Positions 41,921 through 50,662 of a DNA stretch of 64,000 nt are shown here, piece by piece. The stretch is from Candidatus Cacconaster stercorequi (GTDB taxonomy: Bacteria; Bacillota; Clostridia; Oscillospirales; Oscillospiraceae). The position numbers and the translations under genes are program-made. The notes beneath the pieces are model-generated. The model was not told the origin of the DNA and searched no databases. It saw only the letters and a program-made list of their open reading frames with translations. The stretch covers positions 62,001-126,000 of the forward strand of contig JAGHUH010000013.1 in the NCBI GenBank assembly GCA_018064925.1, read 5' to 3'. Each line of letters opens with the position of its first letter. Position 1 is the first letter of the stretch.

Positions 41921-42658
41921 ATGCAGCAGAATTATAAACTGACCATCGCCTATGACGGCACCCGCTTTTTCGGATGGGAGCGCCAGCCGGGGCGGGAGAC
42001 CATTCAGGGCAAGCTGGAGAGCGTACTTACCCAGCTCAACGGTGCACCGGTGGATGTGATCGGTGCCGGACGCACCGATGCCGGGGTCCACGCCCGCGCC
42101 ATGACAGCCAATGTGGTGTTGGATGTGGAGCAGTCGCCGGAGGAGATCCGGGACTATATGAACCGCTATCTGCCCGATGCCATCGCCGTGCGGGAGGTGA
42201 AGCCCTGCGCCGATCGGTTCCACGCCCGCTACAAGGCATTGGGGAAAACCTATCGCTACACCTGCTTTGACGGGCCGGTGAAGCCGGTATTTGACCGGAA
42301 ATATGTGACCTTACTAAATTACACGCCGGATGTGGAGCGGATGCGTCAGGCGGCCGCCTATCTGGTGGGCGAGCATGACTTTCGGAGCTTTTGCGGCAAT
42401 CCACGCATGAAGAAATCCACCGTCCGCCTGGTGGACAGCATTCAGATCGAGCGGCGGCGCGACCGGGTGATCTTTACCTTCCACGGCACCGGCTTTCTGC
42501 AGAATATGGTGCGTATTCTGGTGGGCACACTGCTGGAGGTGGGCCGCGGCTACTGGGAGCCGGAGTATGTGCAGGAAATTCTGGAGGCGCGGGATCGCAA
42601 GCAGGCAGGGCCTACCGCCCCGCCGGAGGGATTGTGCCTGATGAAAGTGGACTATTAA
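41921..42658 (+). CDS. truA: tRNA pseudouridine synthase TruA
   Basis: Converts U38-U40 of the anticodon arm to pseudouridine. The 245-residue protein has YKLTIAYDGTRFFGW at the start, the catalytic Asp in GAGRTDAGVHA near 55, the HDFRSFCGN segment near 155 and the final GTGFLQNMVRILVGTLLEVG. Length is normal for a bacterial TruA. ATG 41921 begins at the conserved MQQNYKL; an earlier in-frame ATG at 41876 overlaps the promoter. Confidence 0.95.
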   Translation: MQQNYKLTIAYDGTRFFGWERQPGRETIQGKLESVLTQLNGAPVDVIGAGRTDAGVHARAMTANVVLDVEQSPEEIRDYMNRYLPDAIAVREVKPCADRFHARYKALGKTYRYTCFDGPVKPVFDRKYVTLLNYTPDVERMRQAAAYLVGEHDFRSFCGNPRMKKSTVRLVDSIQIERRRDRVIFTFHGTGFLQNMVRILVGTLLEVGRGYWEPEYVQEILEARDRKQAGPTAPPEGLCLMKVDY

Positions 42659-42690
42659 AAAGAGACGGCCAGTGCATGGCCGTCTCTTTT
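42657..42690. terminator. Bidirectional terminator
   Basis: AAAAGAGACGGCCA pairs perfectly with TGGCCGTCTCTTTT around a 5-nt loop between convergent genes. Confidence 0.88.
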
Positions 42691-42691
42691 A

Positions 42692-43141
42692 TTACATAGC
42701 TTTGGTATTGTCGGCCGCATCAGCAGCGGGTTTGGCAGCCCGAGGCGTTTCTGCGGGCTTTGCCGCAGGCTTCGCGGCAGGTTTTGCCGCGGATTTTGCC
42801 GCAGACTTGGTGGGGATTTTTTCGGGAACCTTAAATACCCGAATTGCCTCGGCGGATTCTTGCGCCGCCATAATCAGGGCGTTGCGCCGTCCGATGCGTT
42901 TGCCGATCTTTTTGCCCACCAGATAAGCAATTGCCAGCAGCACAAGCAGAATGATACCGACGAAAAAGTACATCGGAACCTTATGCAGAATGGGAACAGC
43001 GACGCGGGTACTCAATGCACGGCGCAGGGACAAAAAGCCGTTTCGCACATTTTTGACTGCATATGCCCGCTGGGAAAGCAACGGGATGAGAACGGCCACC
43101 GATAAAGCAGCCTTGCAAACACGGGAGATTCGATTTTTCAT
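42692..43141 (-). CDS. Hypothetical membrane protein with Ala/Lys/Pro tail
   Basis: 149 residues: a signal-like N terminus (about 8-28, ending AYA), a short basic stretch, a membrane helix (about 56-76, FFVGIILLVLLAIAYLVG), a basic cytosolic segment (KKIGKRIGRRNA), and a 40-residue tail built from KxAAKPAAKPAAKP-like repeats. The tail resembles H1-like or linker regions and may bind nucleic acid or act as a spacer. No family was recognised. ATG 43141 follows GGAG by about 11 bases; the GTG 12 bases earlier overlaps that site. Confidence 0.65.
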   Translation of the reverse strand: MKNRISRVCKAALSVAVLIPLLSQRAYAVKNVRNGFLSLRRALSTRVAVPILHKVPMYFFVGIILLVLLAIAYLVGKKIGKRIGRRNALIMAAQESAEAIRVFKVPEKIPTKSAAKSAAKPAAKPAAKPAETPRAAKPAADAADNTKAM

Positions 43142-43402
43142 GGTGATATTCACTCCGATCCTTGAGGTTTCAGCGTGATACTGCTTTTCTTGGTATTGTA
43201 ATATGTGACATTATAGCACGAGGCGGAGAAATATGTCCACCACTAACTGACGAAAAGCAGATATTTCTTAAAAAAGCACGATATGGGTAGAAATTTGTCG
43301 AATTATTTCGTATAATAACGGCACACATTTCATTGCTTTGCCTGCGCCGACAAGGAAAACGGGCGGCAGATTGAAATGAAATAATTCCGATTGAGGTGTA
43401 TT

Positions 43403-45097
43403 ATGCCTGCTACAAAGAATAGTAGACGCCGGAATGCCAGACGCCGCACAAGGTATCGCGCCATAAGGGAGATCGTAATACCGATAGTGGCAGCCCTGAT
43501 GTTTTTTGGCATCTGCCTATTGGTTCGTGCGCTGCAGCCCAAGCCGTTGGAAACGGCAGAGGGCTATGTCGCCGCTCCGGCGGAGACTGCGGTACTATAC
43601 GACGAGGAGGGGCAGACCATCCGTAAGCTGCCTCGCGGCAGCAAGGTGACCTATGTTGTGGAAGAACGCGAGGAGGGTGCACCGGTGCGGATTGTGCTGG
43701 ATGAGGACACTTTCGGCTATCTGAAAACGGAAAACCTGACGGACAATGTAGAAAAAGCGGTTACCACAGGGATGGTCTATGCCTGCACCGTCATCAATCT
43801 GACGGACAAGAGCGGCGCCCAGCCCGGAGCACTGACGGAAAAGGGCATGGCGCTGAATGTGCTGGGCTACGACGGCCTGCAAAGTGACGGCAGCGTGGTG
43901 CGCTACCGCGTGCAGACGCCGGACGGCGAGGGATATATCCGCGCCGACAATGTATCGCCGGACGAGGCGAAGGCCAAGGCACAGGCGAACGAGAAAATCT
44001 GCGCCATTCACGCCTCCCGCAGTGACAAGTGGGGCGGCGGTGACGCGGCGGGATTGGACTACGCCACCTATGAAAAGGGAGACTTCTCCGCGCAGGGCAA
44101 CACGATGCCGGACGAGGTGAAGGCACTGTATCTGAACAACGAGAGCATTACCCGGGCGGATGACTATATCGAGATGGCCAAGCAATGCGCAATCAATGCC
44201 TTCGTGGTGGATATCGTGGATGGCGGCGCCATTGCTTATGACTCCCCGGTAATGAAGGAGTACTGCCCCTCGGCGTACAAGGGTGCCTACAATACAGCGG
44301 AGGATTACCGCGCGGCGGTGCAGAAGCTCAAGGATGCGGGATATTATGTCATCGGCCGTATCACGGCGTTCAACGACCCCAATCTGGCTGAGGATCATCC
44401 GGAGTGCGTCATTGCCGACCGATCCGGCAAGCCCATGGAGATCGGCGGAATGTACTGGCCCAGCGTATACAGCCGCTTTGTGTGGCAGTATAAGGTGGAG
44501 CTGGCGCTGGAGGCGGTGAAGGATATGGGCTTCAACGAGATCCAGTTTGACTATACTCGTTTCCCGGACGGTACCTGGGAATACGACGATGATGCCATCG
44601 ACTACCGCAATACATACGGCGAGAGCAAGGCGCAGGCCGTGCAGCGATTTTTGCTGTACGCCCGTGAGCGGCTCCACGAAGCGGGTGTATATCTGTCCGC
44701 AGATGTGTTCGGCGAGTGTGCCGAGGACTATGTCACCGCTTACGGTCAGTATTGGGCGGCCATCAGCGGCGTGGTGGATGCTATCAGCGCCATGCCCTAT
44801 CCGGATCATTACGGCGCGGACGGCGATTACCTCCCCTGGGAGCACCCCTACGACACGCTGAAGGGCTTCGGTGCCATGGCGGCCAAGCGGCAGAAGGAGA
44901 CTGCCTGCCCGGCGGCGGTGCGTACCTGGATCCAGGCATACAATGCTATCCGCGAGCCGTACAACACCTACGGCCCGGAGGAGGTGGCGCAGGAAATCCA
45001 GGCGCTGCGGGATACCGGCAACACCGGCGGCTACATGACATGGAACGGCGCATCTGATTTGGATAAGTATTACAGTTTGATGCCTGCGTTTGATTAA
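43403..45097 (+). CDS. Membrane-anchored DUF4015 putative glycoside hydrolase
   Basis: 564 residues: a basic cytoplasmic N terminus, one membrane helix (about 26-45), two SH3-like/beta modules (about 55-190, the first with TAVLYDEEGQTIRKLPRGSKV), then a TIM-barrel domain of the DUF4015 putative glycoside-hydrolase group (about 200-560). Barrel marks: INAFVVDIVDGG, VIGRITAFNDP, GFNEIQFDYTRFPDG with likely acid residues, and a late TWIQAYN. The enzyme faces outside the cell; substrate (possibly a surface or cell-wall glycan) is unknown. ATG 43403 follows GAGGTG by 6 bases. Single-gene unit; the 260-base gap upstream holds no visible gene. Confidence 0.85.
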   Translation: MPATKNSRRRNARRRTRYRAIREIVIPIVAALMFFGICLLVRALQPKPLETAEGYVAAPAETAVLYDEEGQTIRKLPRGSKVTYVVEEREEGAPVRIVLDEDTFGYLKTENLTDNVEKAVTTGMVYACTVINLTDKSGAQPGALTEKGMALNVLGYDGLQSDGSVVRYRVQTPDGEGYIRADNVSPDEAKAKAQANEKICAIHASRSDKWGGGDAAGLDYATYEKGDFSAQGNTMPDEVKALYLNNESITRADDYIEMAKQCAINAFVVDIVDGGAIAYDSPVMKEYCPSAYKGAYNTAEDYRAAVQKLKDAGYYVIGRITAFNDPNLAEDHPECVIADRSGKPMEIGGMYWPSVYSRFVWQYKVELALEAVKDMGFNEIQFDYTRFPDGTWEYDDDAIDYRNTYGESKAQAVQRFLLYARERLHEAGVYLSADVFGECAEDYVTAYGQYWAAISGVVDAISAMPYPDHYGADGDYLPWEHPYDTLKGFGAMAAKRQKETACPAAVRTWIQAYNAIREPYNTYGPEEVAQEIQALRDTGNTGGYMTWNGASDLDKYYSLMPAFD

Positions 45098-45098
45098 C

Positions 45099-45140
45099 AG
45101 CTAAACGGAGTGTTCCCTACGGGGAACACTCCGTTTAGCT
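45099..45140. terminator. Bidirectional terminator
   Basis: AGCTAAACGGAGTGTTCCC pairs perfectly over 19 bp with a 4-nt loop; it touches the stop codon of the convergent binding-protein gene. Confidence 0.88.
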
Positions 45141-46129
45141 TATTTGGCGTTTTCTGCAAAGCTGTTATCCACCAGCGTGTTGAAATCCACCCATTCGTCT
45201 TTCGTCAGTACGCCGGCTTCGGTCATGATCTCCTCCAACCGCTCCAGCGCCGCAGGTTTCATGGTCAGCGCCGTGTTCCATGCGCCGATGGCGCGGTGGC
45301 GGGCGGTGACCGTCTCCAGAACATCAAGGGAGGTATCGGGGAACTGATCAGCGATGGCCTCGGCCACCTCCCGGTCGGTGTGGGTGTCCACCCAGACCGT
45401 GGCGCGGTGCAGGGCGTTGGTGAAGCGCTGTACCGTGTCGGCATTGCTTTTCAGATAGCTGCTGTTGGCAAAATAGGCGGTGTAAGGCACCTCGCCGCTC
45501 TCCTGCCCGATGGAGCAGAGGATATATCCGCTGCCGGAGCGCTCCACCTCGGTGGCGGTGGGCTCAAAGAGCGCAACATAGTCCCCCTCGCCGCCGGTGA
45601 AAGCGCCGGCCATCATGTTGAACTGCACGGAGGTGTCTACCGTGGCGTCCTTGCCCGGCTCCACCCCGTTTTTCCGCATGACATACTCCAGCGTCATTTC
45701 CGGCATCCCGCCGGCACGGCCGCCGATGATGGTGGCACCCTTCAGATCAGACCAGTTGAACGGAGTGTTGGTGCGGCCCACCAGAAACGAACCGTCCCGG
45801 CGTGTCAACTGGGCGAATACCACGGGCAGATCCTCCTTGCCCTGGTTATGCACATAGATGCTGGCCTCCGGGCCGCACAGACCGATATCGCTCTGACCCG
45901 ATACCACGGCGGTCATCACCTTGTCGGCGCCGCCGCCGTTGGTCAGTTGCACATCCAGCCCCTCGTCGGCAAAAAAGCCCTGACTCATGGCCACATACTG
46001 CGGAGCATAGAATACCGAGTGGGTCACCTCGTTCAGGCGCACCACCGTGGCGCTCTGACTGCCGCAGCCGGTGAGAAAGACCGGCAGCAGCAACATCAGA
46101 GCCAGCAGCAGGGAAAACATTTTTTTCAT
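45140..46129 (-). CDS. ABC transporter substrate-binding lipoprotein, NMT1/THI5-like
   Basis: Lipid-anchored solute receptor (329 residues). Signal peptide and lipobox LPVFLTGC place the lipidated Cys near residue 22. The mature part starts with RLNEVTHSVFYAPQYVAMSQGFFADEGLDVQL, typical of the NMT1/THI5/SsuA type, which binds sulfonates, nitrate, pyrimidine precursors or aromatic acids; the ligand cannot be read. ATG 46129 is used. It is the third gene of the importer, separated from the permease by an 83-base gap with a hairpin. Confidence 0.9.
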   Translation of the reverse strand: MKKMFSLLLALMLLLPVFLTGCGSQSATVVRLNEVTHSVFYAPQYVAMSQGFFADEGLDVQLTNGGGADKVMTAVVSGQSDIGLCGPEASIYVHNQGKEDLPVVFAQLTRRDGSFLVGRTNTPFNWSDLKGATIIGGRAGGMPEMTLEYVMRKNGVEPGKDATVDTSVQFNMMAGAFTGGEGDYVALFEPTATEVERSGSGYILCSIGQESGEVPYTAYFANSSYLKSNADTVQRFTNALHRATVWVDTHTDREVAEAIADQFPDTSLDVLETVTARHRAIGAWNTALTMKPAALERLEEIMTEAGVLTKDEWVDFNTLVDNSFAENAK

Positions 46130-46172
46130 AGATGACACAAGCCCCTTTCTGCCGCGGACAGAGATGAAACCG

Positions 46173-46202
46173 GGCATCTCCGTCGCGGCGTGCGGAGATG
46201 CC
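46173..46202 (-). other. Intercistronic hairpin before the binding-protein gene
   Basis: GGCATCTCCG and CGGAGATGCC pair around a 10-nt loop between permease and binding-protein genes. Such hairpins often stabilise one side of a polycistronic mRNA and allow more binding protein than permease. Confidence 0.5.
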
Positions 46203-46212
46203 GGTATCGCCG

Positions 46213-47028
46213 TTATCCGGCCAACCCCCAGTGGCGGTGCAGGATTTTTTCCAGCACCAGCACCAGACGGTACATGACCACGGCGGCCACGGCCAGCAGG
46301 AGAACGCTGGTCATTACCAGATCCATGTTAAATACCTGGGAGCCGTAGACGATCAGATATCCCAGCCCGGCCCGGGAAACGAGAAATTCGCCCATGATGA
46401 CGCCCACCCACGACAGTCCCACATTGACCTTCAGCGTGTTGAACAGCGTGGGGTAGTTGGCAGGGAACACCAGCATCCATAAGATCTGATGGCGGCTGGC
46501 GCCCAGCGTACGCATCAGGCGGATCTTTTCCGGGTCGGTGCCGAGAAATCCCTGGTACATATTCAAGATGGTGACGATGACGGAAATGGCCACCGTCATG
46601 ATGATGATGGAGCCGATCCCGGCGCCCATCCACACAATAAAGATGGGTCCCAGCGCCGTTTTTGGCAGGGCGTTCAGCACCACCAGATACGGGTCCAGCA
46701 CCCGGGAAAGCGCCGGCCACCACCACATGGCCACCGCCACGGCGGTGCCCAGCAGCGTGCCAATGGTGAAGCCGGCCACGGTTTCCAGACACGATACGCC
46801 GATGTGCCGCAGCAGACTTCCGTCTGCCCAGAGATTGCAGAAGGTGGCTGCCATGCGGGAGGGACAGCTGATAAGAAACCCGTCGCTCCAGCCGATGCGG
46901 CAGCTCAGTTCCCATATGCCGAACAGCGCCAGCAGCAGCGCAATCTGCCAGATGCGGACGGCGCGGCGGGCGCGGCGACGCTGTGCCAGATATTGCAGGC
47001 GGCGGGGGGAAGGGTTGGTGTCAGGCAT
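46213..47028 (-). CDS. ABC transporter permease, SsuC/TauC-like
   Basis: Inner-membrane permease of 271 residues with about six helices. The cytoplasmic EAA-like loop MRTLGASRHQILWMLVFPANYP near 180-201 contacts the ATPase. The sequence LPKTALGPIFIVWMGAGIGS is typical of the SsuC/TauC/ThiX group. ATG 47028 lies 5 bases inside the end of the ATPase gene, with AAGGAG upstream; the longer open frame upstream is the ATPase gene read out of frame. Confidence 0.9.
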   Translation of the reverse strand: MPDTNPSPRRLQYLAQRRRARRAVRIWQIALLLALFGIWELSCRIGWSDGFLISCPSRMAATFCNLWADGSLLRHIGVSCLETVAGFTIGTLLGTAVAVAMWWWPALSRVLDPYLVVLNALPKTALGPIFIVWMGAGIGSIIIMTVAISVIVTILNMYQGFLGTDPEKIRLMRTLGASRHQILWMLVFPANYPTLFNTLKVNVGLSWVGVIMGEFLVSRAGLGYLIVYGSQVFNMDLVMTSVLLLAVAAVVMYRLVLVLEKILHRHWGLAG

Positions 47029-47785
47029 GAAGCTCCAGCTCCTTCCAGATGGTATTGAAATAGGTGGGGAAAAGCGGACTGTCTCGCCGTGCCAGCGGGT
47101 CAAGCTCCCGCAGGGGCGACAGATCCAGCACGGTTTTGACCACCGCCGGGCGGCGGGAAAGCACCACCACCCGATCCGACATGCTGATGGCCTCCGAGAT
47201 ATCGTGGGTAACCAGCAGGGCGGTTTTGTGTTCCTGACGAATGATATGGTAGATGTCTGAGGATACGGACAGCCGGGTCTGATAGTCCAGCGCCGAAAAC
47301 GGCTCATCCAGCAGCAGGATCCGCGGATCGCAGGCCAGCGTGCGGATTAGAGCGCAGCGCTGACGCATTCCGCCGGAGAGCTGGCAGGGCTGCTTGGCGG
47401 CAAAGTCCGCAAGGCCGTAGCGTTCCAGCAGCGTGCGCACATGTGCCAATCGCTCCGGAGTACGCTGGTGCCGGACGGACAGTCCCAGCGTGACATTGTC
47501 CCAGATGGTGCGCCATTGGAACAGCTGATCTCGCTGGGGCATCAGACCGATTTTGGGCGAGGGGGCTGTGACCGGCTCGCCGTCTACGATGATCGAGCCG
47601 CCGGACAGAGGTTCCAATCCCGCAATGGCGCCCAACAGTGTGGATTTGCCGCAGCCGGACGGACCGACGATGCTGCAAAACTCCCCCTCCTCCATGCGGA
47701 AGGTGATGTTGCGCAGGGCCTCCACTTCGCCGTCGGGGGATTGATACGCCAGGGCGGCATTCTGCAATTGAATGATCGTGCCCAT
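47021..47785 (-). CDS. ABC transporter ATP-binding protein, SsuB/TauB-like
   Basis: ATPase of the importer (254 residues). Walker A GPSGCGKST near 42, the Q-loop segment MPQRDQLFQW, signature LSGGMRQR near 133, Walker B ILLLDEPFSALD near 153 and switch His in LLVTHDISEA. First gene of the ATPase-permease-binding protein unit. ATG 47785 has GAGGAGG 6 bases upstream. Confidence 0.94.
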   Translation of the reverse strand: MGTIIQLQNAALAYQSPDGEVEALRNITFRMEEGEFCSIVGPSGCGKSTLLGAIAGLEPLSGGSIIVDGEPVTAPSPKIGLMPQRDQLFQWRTIWDNVTLGLSVRHQRTPERLAHVRTLLERYGLADFAAKQPCQLSGGMRQRCALIRTLACDPRILLLDEPFSALDYQTRLSVSSDIYHIIRQEHKTALLVTHDISEAISMSDRVVVLSRRPAVVKTVLDLSPLRELDPLARRDSPLFPTYFNTIWKELELHA

Positions 47786-47857
47786 GTGTTCCTCCTCAAA
47801 AGCGTGTTGGCGGCAGAGCCGCCGGGGAAACAAGTCGGAGAACTGCTCTCCGAAACC

Positions 47858-47863
47858 ATTATA
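47858..47863 (-). promoter_or_regulatory. -10 element of the ABC importer, with hairpin leader
   Basis: TATAAT on the minus strand, no clear -35. The about 70-base leader that follows holds two small perfect hairpins in a row (TCGGAGA/TCTCCGA at 47835-47853 and a GGCGGC/GCCGCC stem next to it), then AGGAGG. Confidence 0.45.
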
Positions 47864-47961
47864 TGTGCCCGAGGTGAAAGAGGAACCGGTCTACAGGGGG
47901 CATTTCCTTGAAAAACGGGCGAAAAAAACCGCAAAAAAACCATAAAATGGGCGCGGGAAAG

Positions 47962-47990
47962 TTGAGTATTGCCGCCAAAGCTGATATACT
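47962..47990 (+). promoter_or_regulatory. Promoter of hypB
   Basis: TTGAGT, 17-base spacer, TATACT, about 48 bases before the hypB ATG. Confidence 0.65.
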
Positions 47991-48037
47991 ATATGTGTAT
48001 AATGCGTAAAATCATATCCGTAAGGAGAACAATAACG

Positions 48038-48706
48038 ATGGACGAATTCAAGATCATTGAGGTAAAGGAGAGCATTTTTGCCGATAACGATGCCGATGCC
48101 GAAAAGCTGCGCGGTCAGCTCAAGCAGCAGGGAACCTTCCTGCTGAATTTGATGAGTTCCCCCGGCTCCGGCAAGACCACTACCCTCAAGCGCACCATCG
48201 AAGCGCTGAAGGACGAGCTGAAAATGGGCGTGATGGAGGCCGATATCGACTCCGATGTGGACGCCGCCGCCATACAGGCCGCCGGCGTGCGGAGTATTCA
48301 GCTCCACACCGGCGGGATGTGCCATCTGGACGCGGACATGACCCGTCAGGGTCTTACCAGCTTCGGTACCGAGGATCTGGATCTGGTGGTGCTGGAGAAT
48401 GTGGGCAATCTGGTGTGCCCTGCCGAGTTTGACACCGGCGCGGTGAAGAACGCCATGATCCTCTCCGTGCCCGAGGGACACGACAAGCCCTTGAAGTATC
48501 CCCTGATCTTTCAGGTGTGCGATGTGCTGCTGATCAACAAAATTGATGTGCTGCCCTACTTCGACTTTGACATGGAGAAGGTGCAGGAGTACGCCCATCG
48601 CCGTAACCCCGACATCAAGATCATCCCCATCAGCGCCAAGACCGGCGAAGGCGTGGAGGAATGGGCAAACTGGCTGCGTGAGCAGGTAGCTGCGTGGAAA
48701 AAGTAA
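48038..48706 (+). CDS. hypB: Hydrogenase nickel incorporation GTPase HypB
   Basis: SIMIBI GTPase that delivers nickel to [NiFe] hydrogenase (and in some bacteria urease) precursors. The 222 residues show the P-loop SSPGSGKTTTL near 40, the metal-site segment GGMCHLDADM near 91 with Cys-His, the ENVGNLVCPAEFD switch near 115, and NKIDVLP near 167. The His-rich N-terminal nickel store of some HypBs is missing. No hypA, hypC-F or hydrogenase gene is nearby, so its client must be elsewhere. ATG 48038 follows AAGGAG. Confidence 0.93.
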   Translation: MDEFKIIEVKESIFADNDADAEKLRGQLKQQGTFLLNLMSSPGSGKTTTLKRTIEALKDELKMGVMEADIDSDVDAAAIQAAGVRSIQLHTGGMCHLDADMTRQGLTSFGTEDLDLVVLENVGNLVCPAEFDTGAVKNAMILSVPEGHDKPLKYPLIFQVCDVLLINKIDVLPYFDFDMEKVQEYAHRRNPDIKIIPISAKTGEGVEEWANWLREQVAAWKK

Positions 48707-48749
48707 GGCGATAACAAGCGCGGCACATGACGGAGGGGAGGCGTACACC

Positions 48750-49205
48750 GTGGACATGGCGTATTACCCCGGGCCGTTCGGCTTTTGGCAGATCGGCTGT
48801 CAGGACGGAGCCGTGGTCTGGCTGAAATGCACGGCGGAGCCCGGAGGGGCGAACCATCCATCGCCGCTGTCCGATACGGTGTATGAGCAGCTTTGCGCCT
48901 ATCTGGCCGGCAAGCGGCAGACCTTCGACTTTTCCTGCCGCCCCAAGGGGACGCCGTTTCAGCAGGCGGTGTGGCGTGCGCTGCAGGAGATCCCCTTTGG
49001 CCAGACCCGCACCTACGGCGAGATCGCCCGGCAAATCGGACATCCCGGTGCCTGCCGCGCAGTGGGTGCCGCCAGCGGGAAAAATCCCATCTGGATTGCC
49101 ATTCCCTGCCACCGATGCGTGGGCGCAGACGGCAGACTCACCGGCTATGCCGGGGGCCTTGCCATGAAGCGGGCGCTGCTGGAGACAGAGGGGCAAATCA
49201 AATAG
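48750..49205 (+). CDS. ogt: Methylated-DNA-protein-cysteine methyltransferase
   Basis: Suicide repair enzyme that takes alkyl groups from O6-alkylguanine. The 151-residue protein has the short Ogt form: KGTPFQQAVWRALQEIPFGQTRTYGEIA near 66-93, the active site IPCHRCVG near 117-124 with acceptor Cys, and the GYAGGLAMKRALLETEG end. The start GTG 48750 is preferred because GGAGGGGAGG ends 8 bases upstream; ATG 48756 is in frame. Same strand as hypB, 43 bases after it. Confidence 0.94.
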   Translation: MDMAYYPGPFGFWQIGCQDGAVVWLKCTAEPGGANHPSPLSDTVYEQLCAYLAGKRQTFDFSCRPKGTPFQQAVWRALQEIPFGQTRTYGEIARQIGHPGACRAVGAASGKNPIWIAIPCHRCVGADGRLTGYAGGLAMKRALLETEGQIK

Positions 49206-49242
49206 TTTTCAATTTTTGCGATGATAGAGGAAGGACAAGAGC

Positions 49243-49629
49243 ATGATTATTGCAGTTTCTTACGAAAACGGCGAGGTGTTTCAGCACTTCGGCCACAGCG
49301 AGCAGTTCAAACTGTACGAGGTGACGGACGGTAAGATCGTCAGCAGCACCGTGATGGATACCAACGGCAGCGGCCATGAGGCGCTGGCGGGTTGGCTGAA
49401 CTGGCAGAAGGCCGACATCCTGATTTGCGGCGGCATCGGCGACGGTGCCAAGCAGGCATTGGCGCAGGCCGGCATCCGTGTGTTCGGCGGTGTTGCCGGC
49501 GGCGCGGACGAGTCCGTGCAGGCGCTGCTGGACGGCACGCTGGAGTATGATCCCAATGTGTGCTGCACCCACCACGGCGAGGGCCACGCCTGCGGCGGCT
49601 GCCACGGCGGCTGCGGCGGATGCCACTGA
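49243..49629 (+). CDS. NifB/NifX-type metallocluster protein with Cys/His tail
   Basis: Small protein (128 residues) of the dinitrogenase iron-molybdenum cofactor biosynthesis family (NifX/NafY/YedF-like RNase H fold). It has the VFQHFGHSEQFKLYEV start and ICGGIGDGAKQALAQAGIRVFGG core. The last 22 residues hold six Cys, six His and many Gly, suggesting metal binding. No nif genes are near, so a general Fe-S or metal-handling role is likely. GAGGAAGG precedes the ATG. Confidence 0.85.
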   Translation: MIIAVSYENGEVFQHFGHSEQFKLYEVTDGKIVSSTVMDTNGSGHEALAGWLNWQKADILICGGIGDGAKQALAQAGIRVFGGVAGGADESVQALLDGTLEYDPNVCCTHHGEGHACGGCHGGCGGCH

Positions 49630-49638
49630 TCATAAGCC

Positions 49639-49676
49639 AAAAAAATCACCCGATCATCTGATCGGGTGATTTTTTT
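49639..49676. terminator. Bidirectional terminator
   Basis: AAAAAAATCACCCGAT and its perfect complement around a 6-nt centre; T-runs on both strands, between convergent genes. Confidence 0.9.
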
Positions 49677-49678
49677 GG

Positions 49679-50629
49679 TTAGTCCATATCAATGGCGAAT
49701 AAGCCGCCGGCACCACCGGAGTAGAGGAACAGGACATTATCCTCCGGACGGAGAGTACCGTCCTGCGCCATTTTGATAAGACCCGCGAAGGCCTTGCCGG
49801 TATAGACGGGATCCAGGAACAACCCCTCATTCTGTGCCATCATGCTGATGGCGGCGTTGCCCTCCGGTGAGGGAATGGCGTAGCCGGGGCCGCACATATC
49901 CAGCAGGTGTACATCCTCGGGCTCAATGGGAATGTCGGTTTCCAGCAGCGCCGCCGCATCACGCATGATACCCAGCGTGATCACATCGAAGGGATCGCTG
50001 TCCACCATCACACCGGTGACATGGGTATCGGGCAGATAGAGCTTGGCGCCCAGTGCCACGCCGGCATGAGTGCCGCCGCTGCCCTCGGCACAGACCACAT
50101 GGTCAAAGTGCAGACCGGAGTCGGCCAGCTCCTTCATACAGTTCACATAGCCCAACGCGCCGATGGCGTTGGAGCCGCCGCAAGGGATCTTGTAGTAGGG
50201 CTTGCCCAGCTCCTGTCCCACACGATCCATCTCGGCATAGATATCATCGTAGCTGTCGGTATCCATAAAGCGCACATCGGTATCCATTAGATACTCCAGA
50301 AGCTGGTTGCCCTTGCGCGCAGTGACGCCGCGCTTTTTCAGAATGAGAATGGGCGTCATGCCCAGCTTTTTGGCACAGGCGGCGGTAAGCATGGCATGGT
50401 TGGACTGCGCTCCGCCGGTGGTGAACACCACCTCGGCGCCTTTTTCTCTTGCGTCAGCCAGCAGGAATTCCAGCTTGCGCACCTTGTTGCCGCCCAGACC
50501 GATGCCGGTCAGGTCATCGCGTTTGATCCACACATTGGTGCCCAGAATACGGCTGATATGATCCAGACGATGGACGGGCGTAGGCAGCAGTGCCAGCGGG
50601 ATACGCGGGAAATCAGACAGTTGCTTCAT
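49679..50629 (-). CDS. D-cysteine desulfhydrase / ACC deaminase family PLP enzyme
   Basis: Fold-type II PLP enzyme of 316 residues. FPRIPLALLPTPVHRLDHIS at the start, the PLP Lys in GLGGNKVRKLEFLL near 48-53, GGAQSNHA near 72 and the phosphate loop AEGSGGTHAG near 187 are those of the DcyD/ACC-deaminase family. D-cysteine desulfhydrase (D-Cys to pyruvate, H2S and NH3) is the best guess; ACC deaminase or another D-amino-acid lyase cannot be excluded. Confidence 0.85.
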   Translation of the reverse strand: MKQLSDFPRIPLALLPTPVHRLDHISRILGTNVWIKRDDLTGIGLGGNKVRKLEFLLADAREKGAEVVFTTGGAQSNHAMLTAACAKKLGMTPILILKKRGVTARKGNQLLEYLMDTDVRFMDTDSYDDIYAEMDRVGQELGKPYYKIPCGGSNAIGALGYVNCMKELADSGLHFDHVVCAEGSGGTHAGVALGAKLYLPDTHVTGVMVDSDPFDVITLGIMRDAAALLETDIPIEPEDVHLLDMCGPGYAIPSPEGNAAISMMAQNEGLFLDPVYTGKAFAGLIKMAQDGTLRPEDNVLFLYSGGAGGLFAIDMD

Positions 50630-50662
50630 GGGAAAGGGGCTCCTTTCTATGTACGACGCGGC

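Noticed and set aside
40679..42223. Longer oxidoreductase with about 170 extra N-terminal residues
   Set aside because: The upstream part is antisense to truA; AAGGAGG and the Rossmann start place the true start at 41713.
47786..47870. Thiamine or guanidine riboswitch in front of the NMT1/THI5-type importer
   Set aside because: The conserved TPP core sequences and the ACGR loops of guanidine-II are absent; only two simple hairpins remain.
48038..48706. A hydrogenase maturation operon
   Set aside because: Only hypB is present; the neighbours are a DNA repair enzyme and a NifX-like protein.
49243..49629. Nitrogen-fixation locus
   Set aside because: The NifX-type fold is widespread outside nitrogen fixers, and no nifHDK, nifB or nifE-N genes are in the window.
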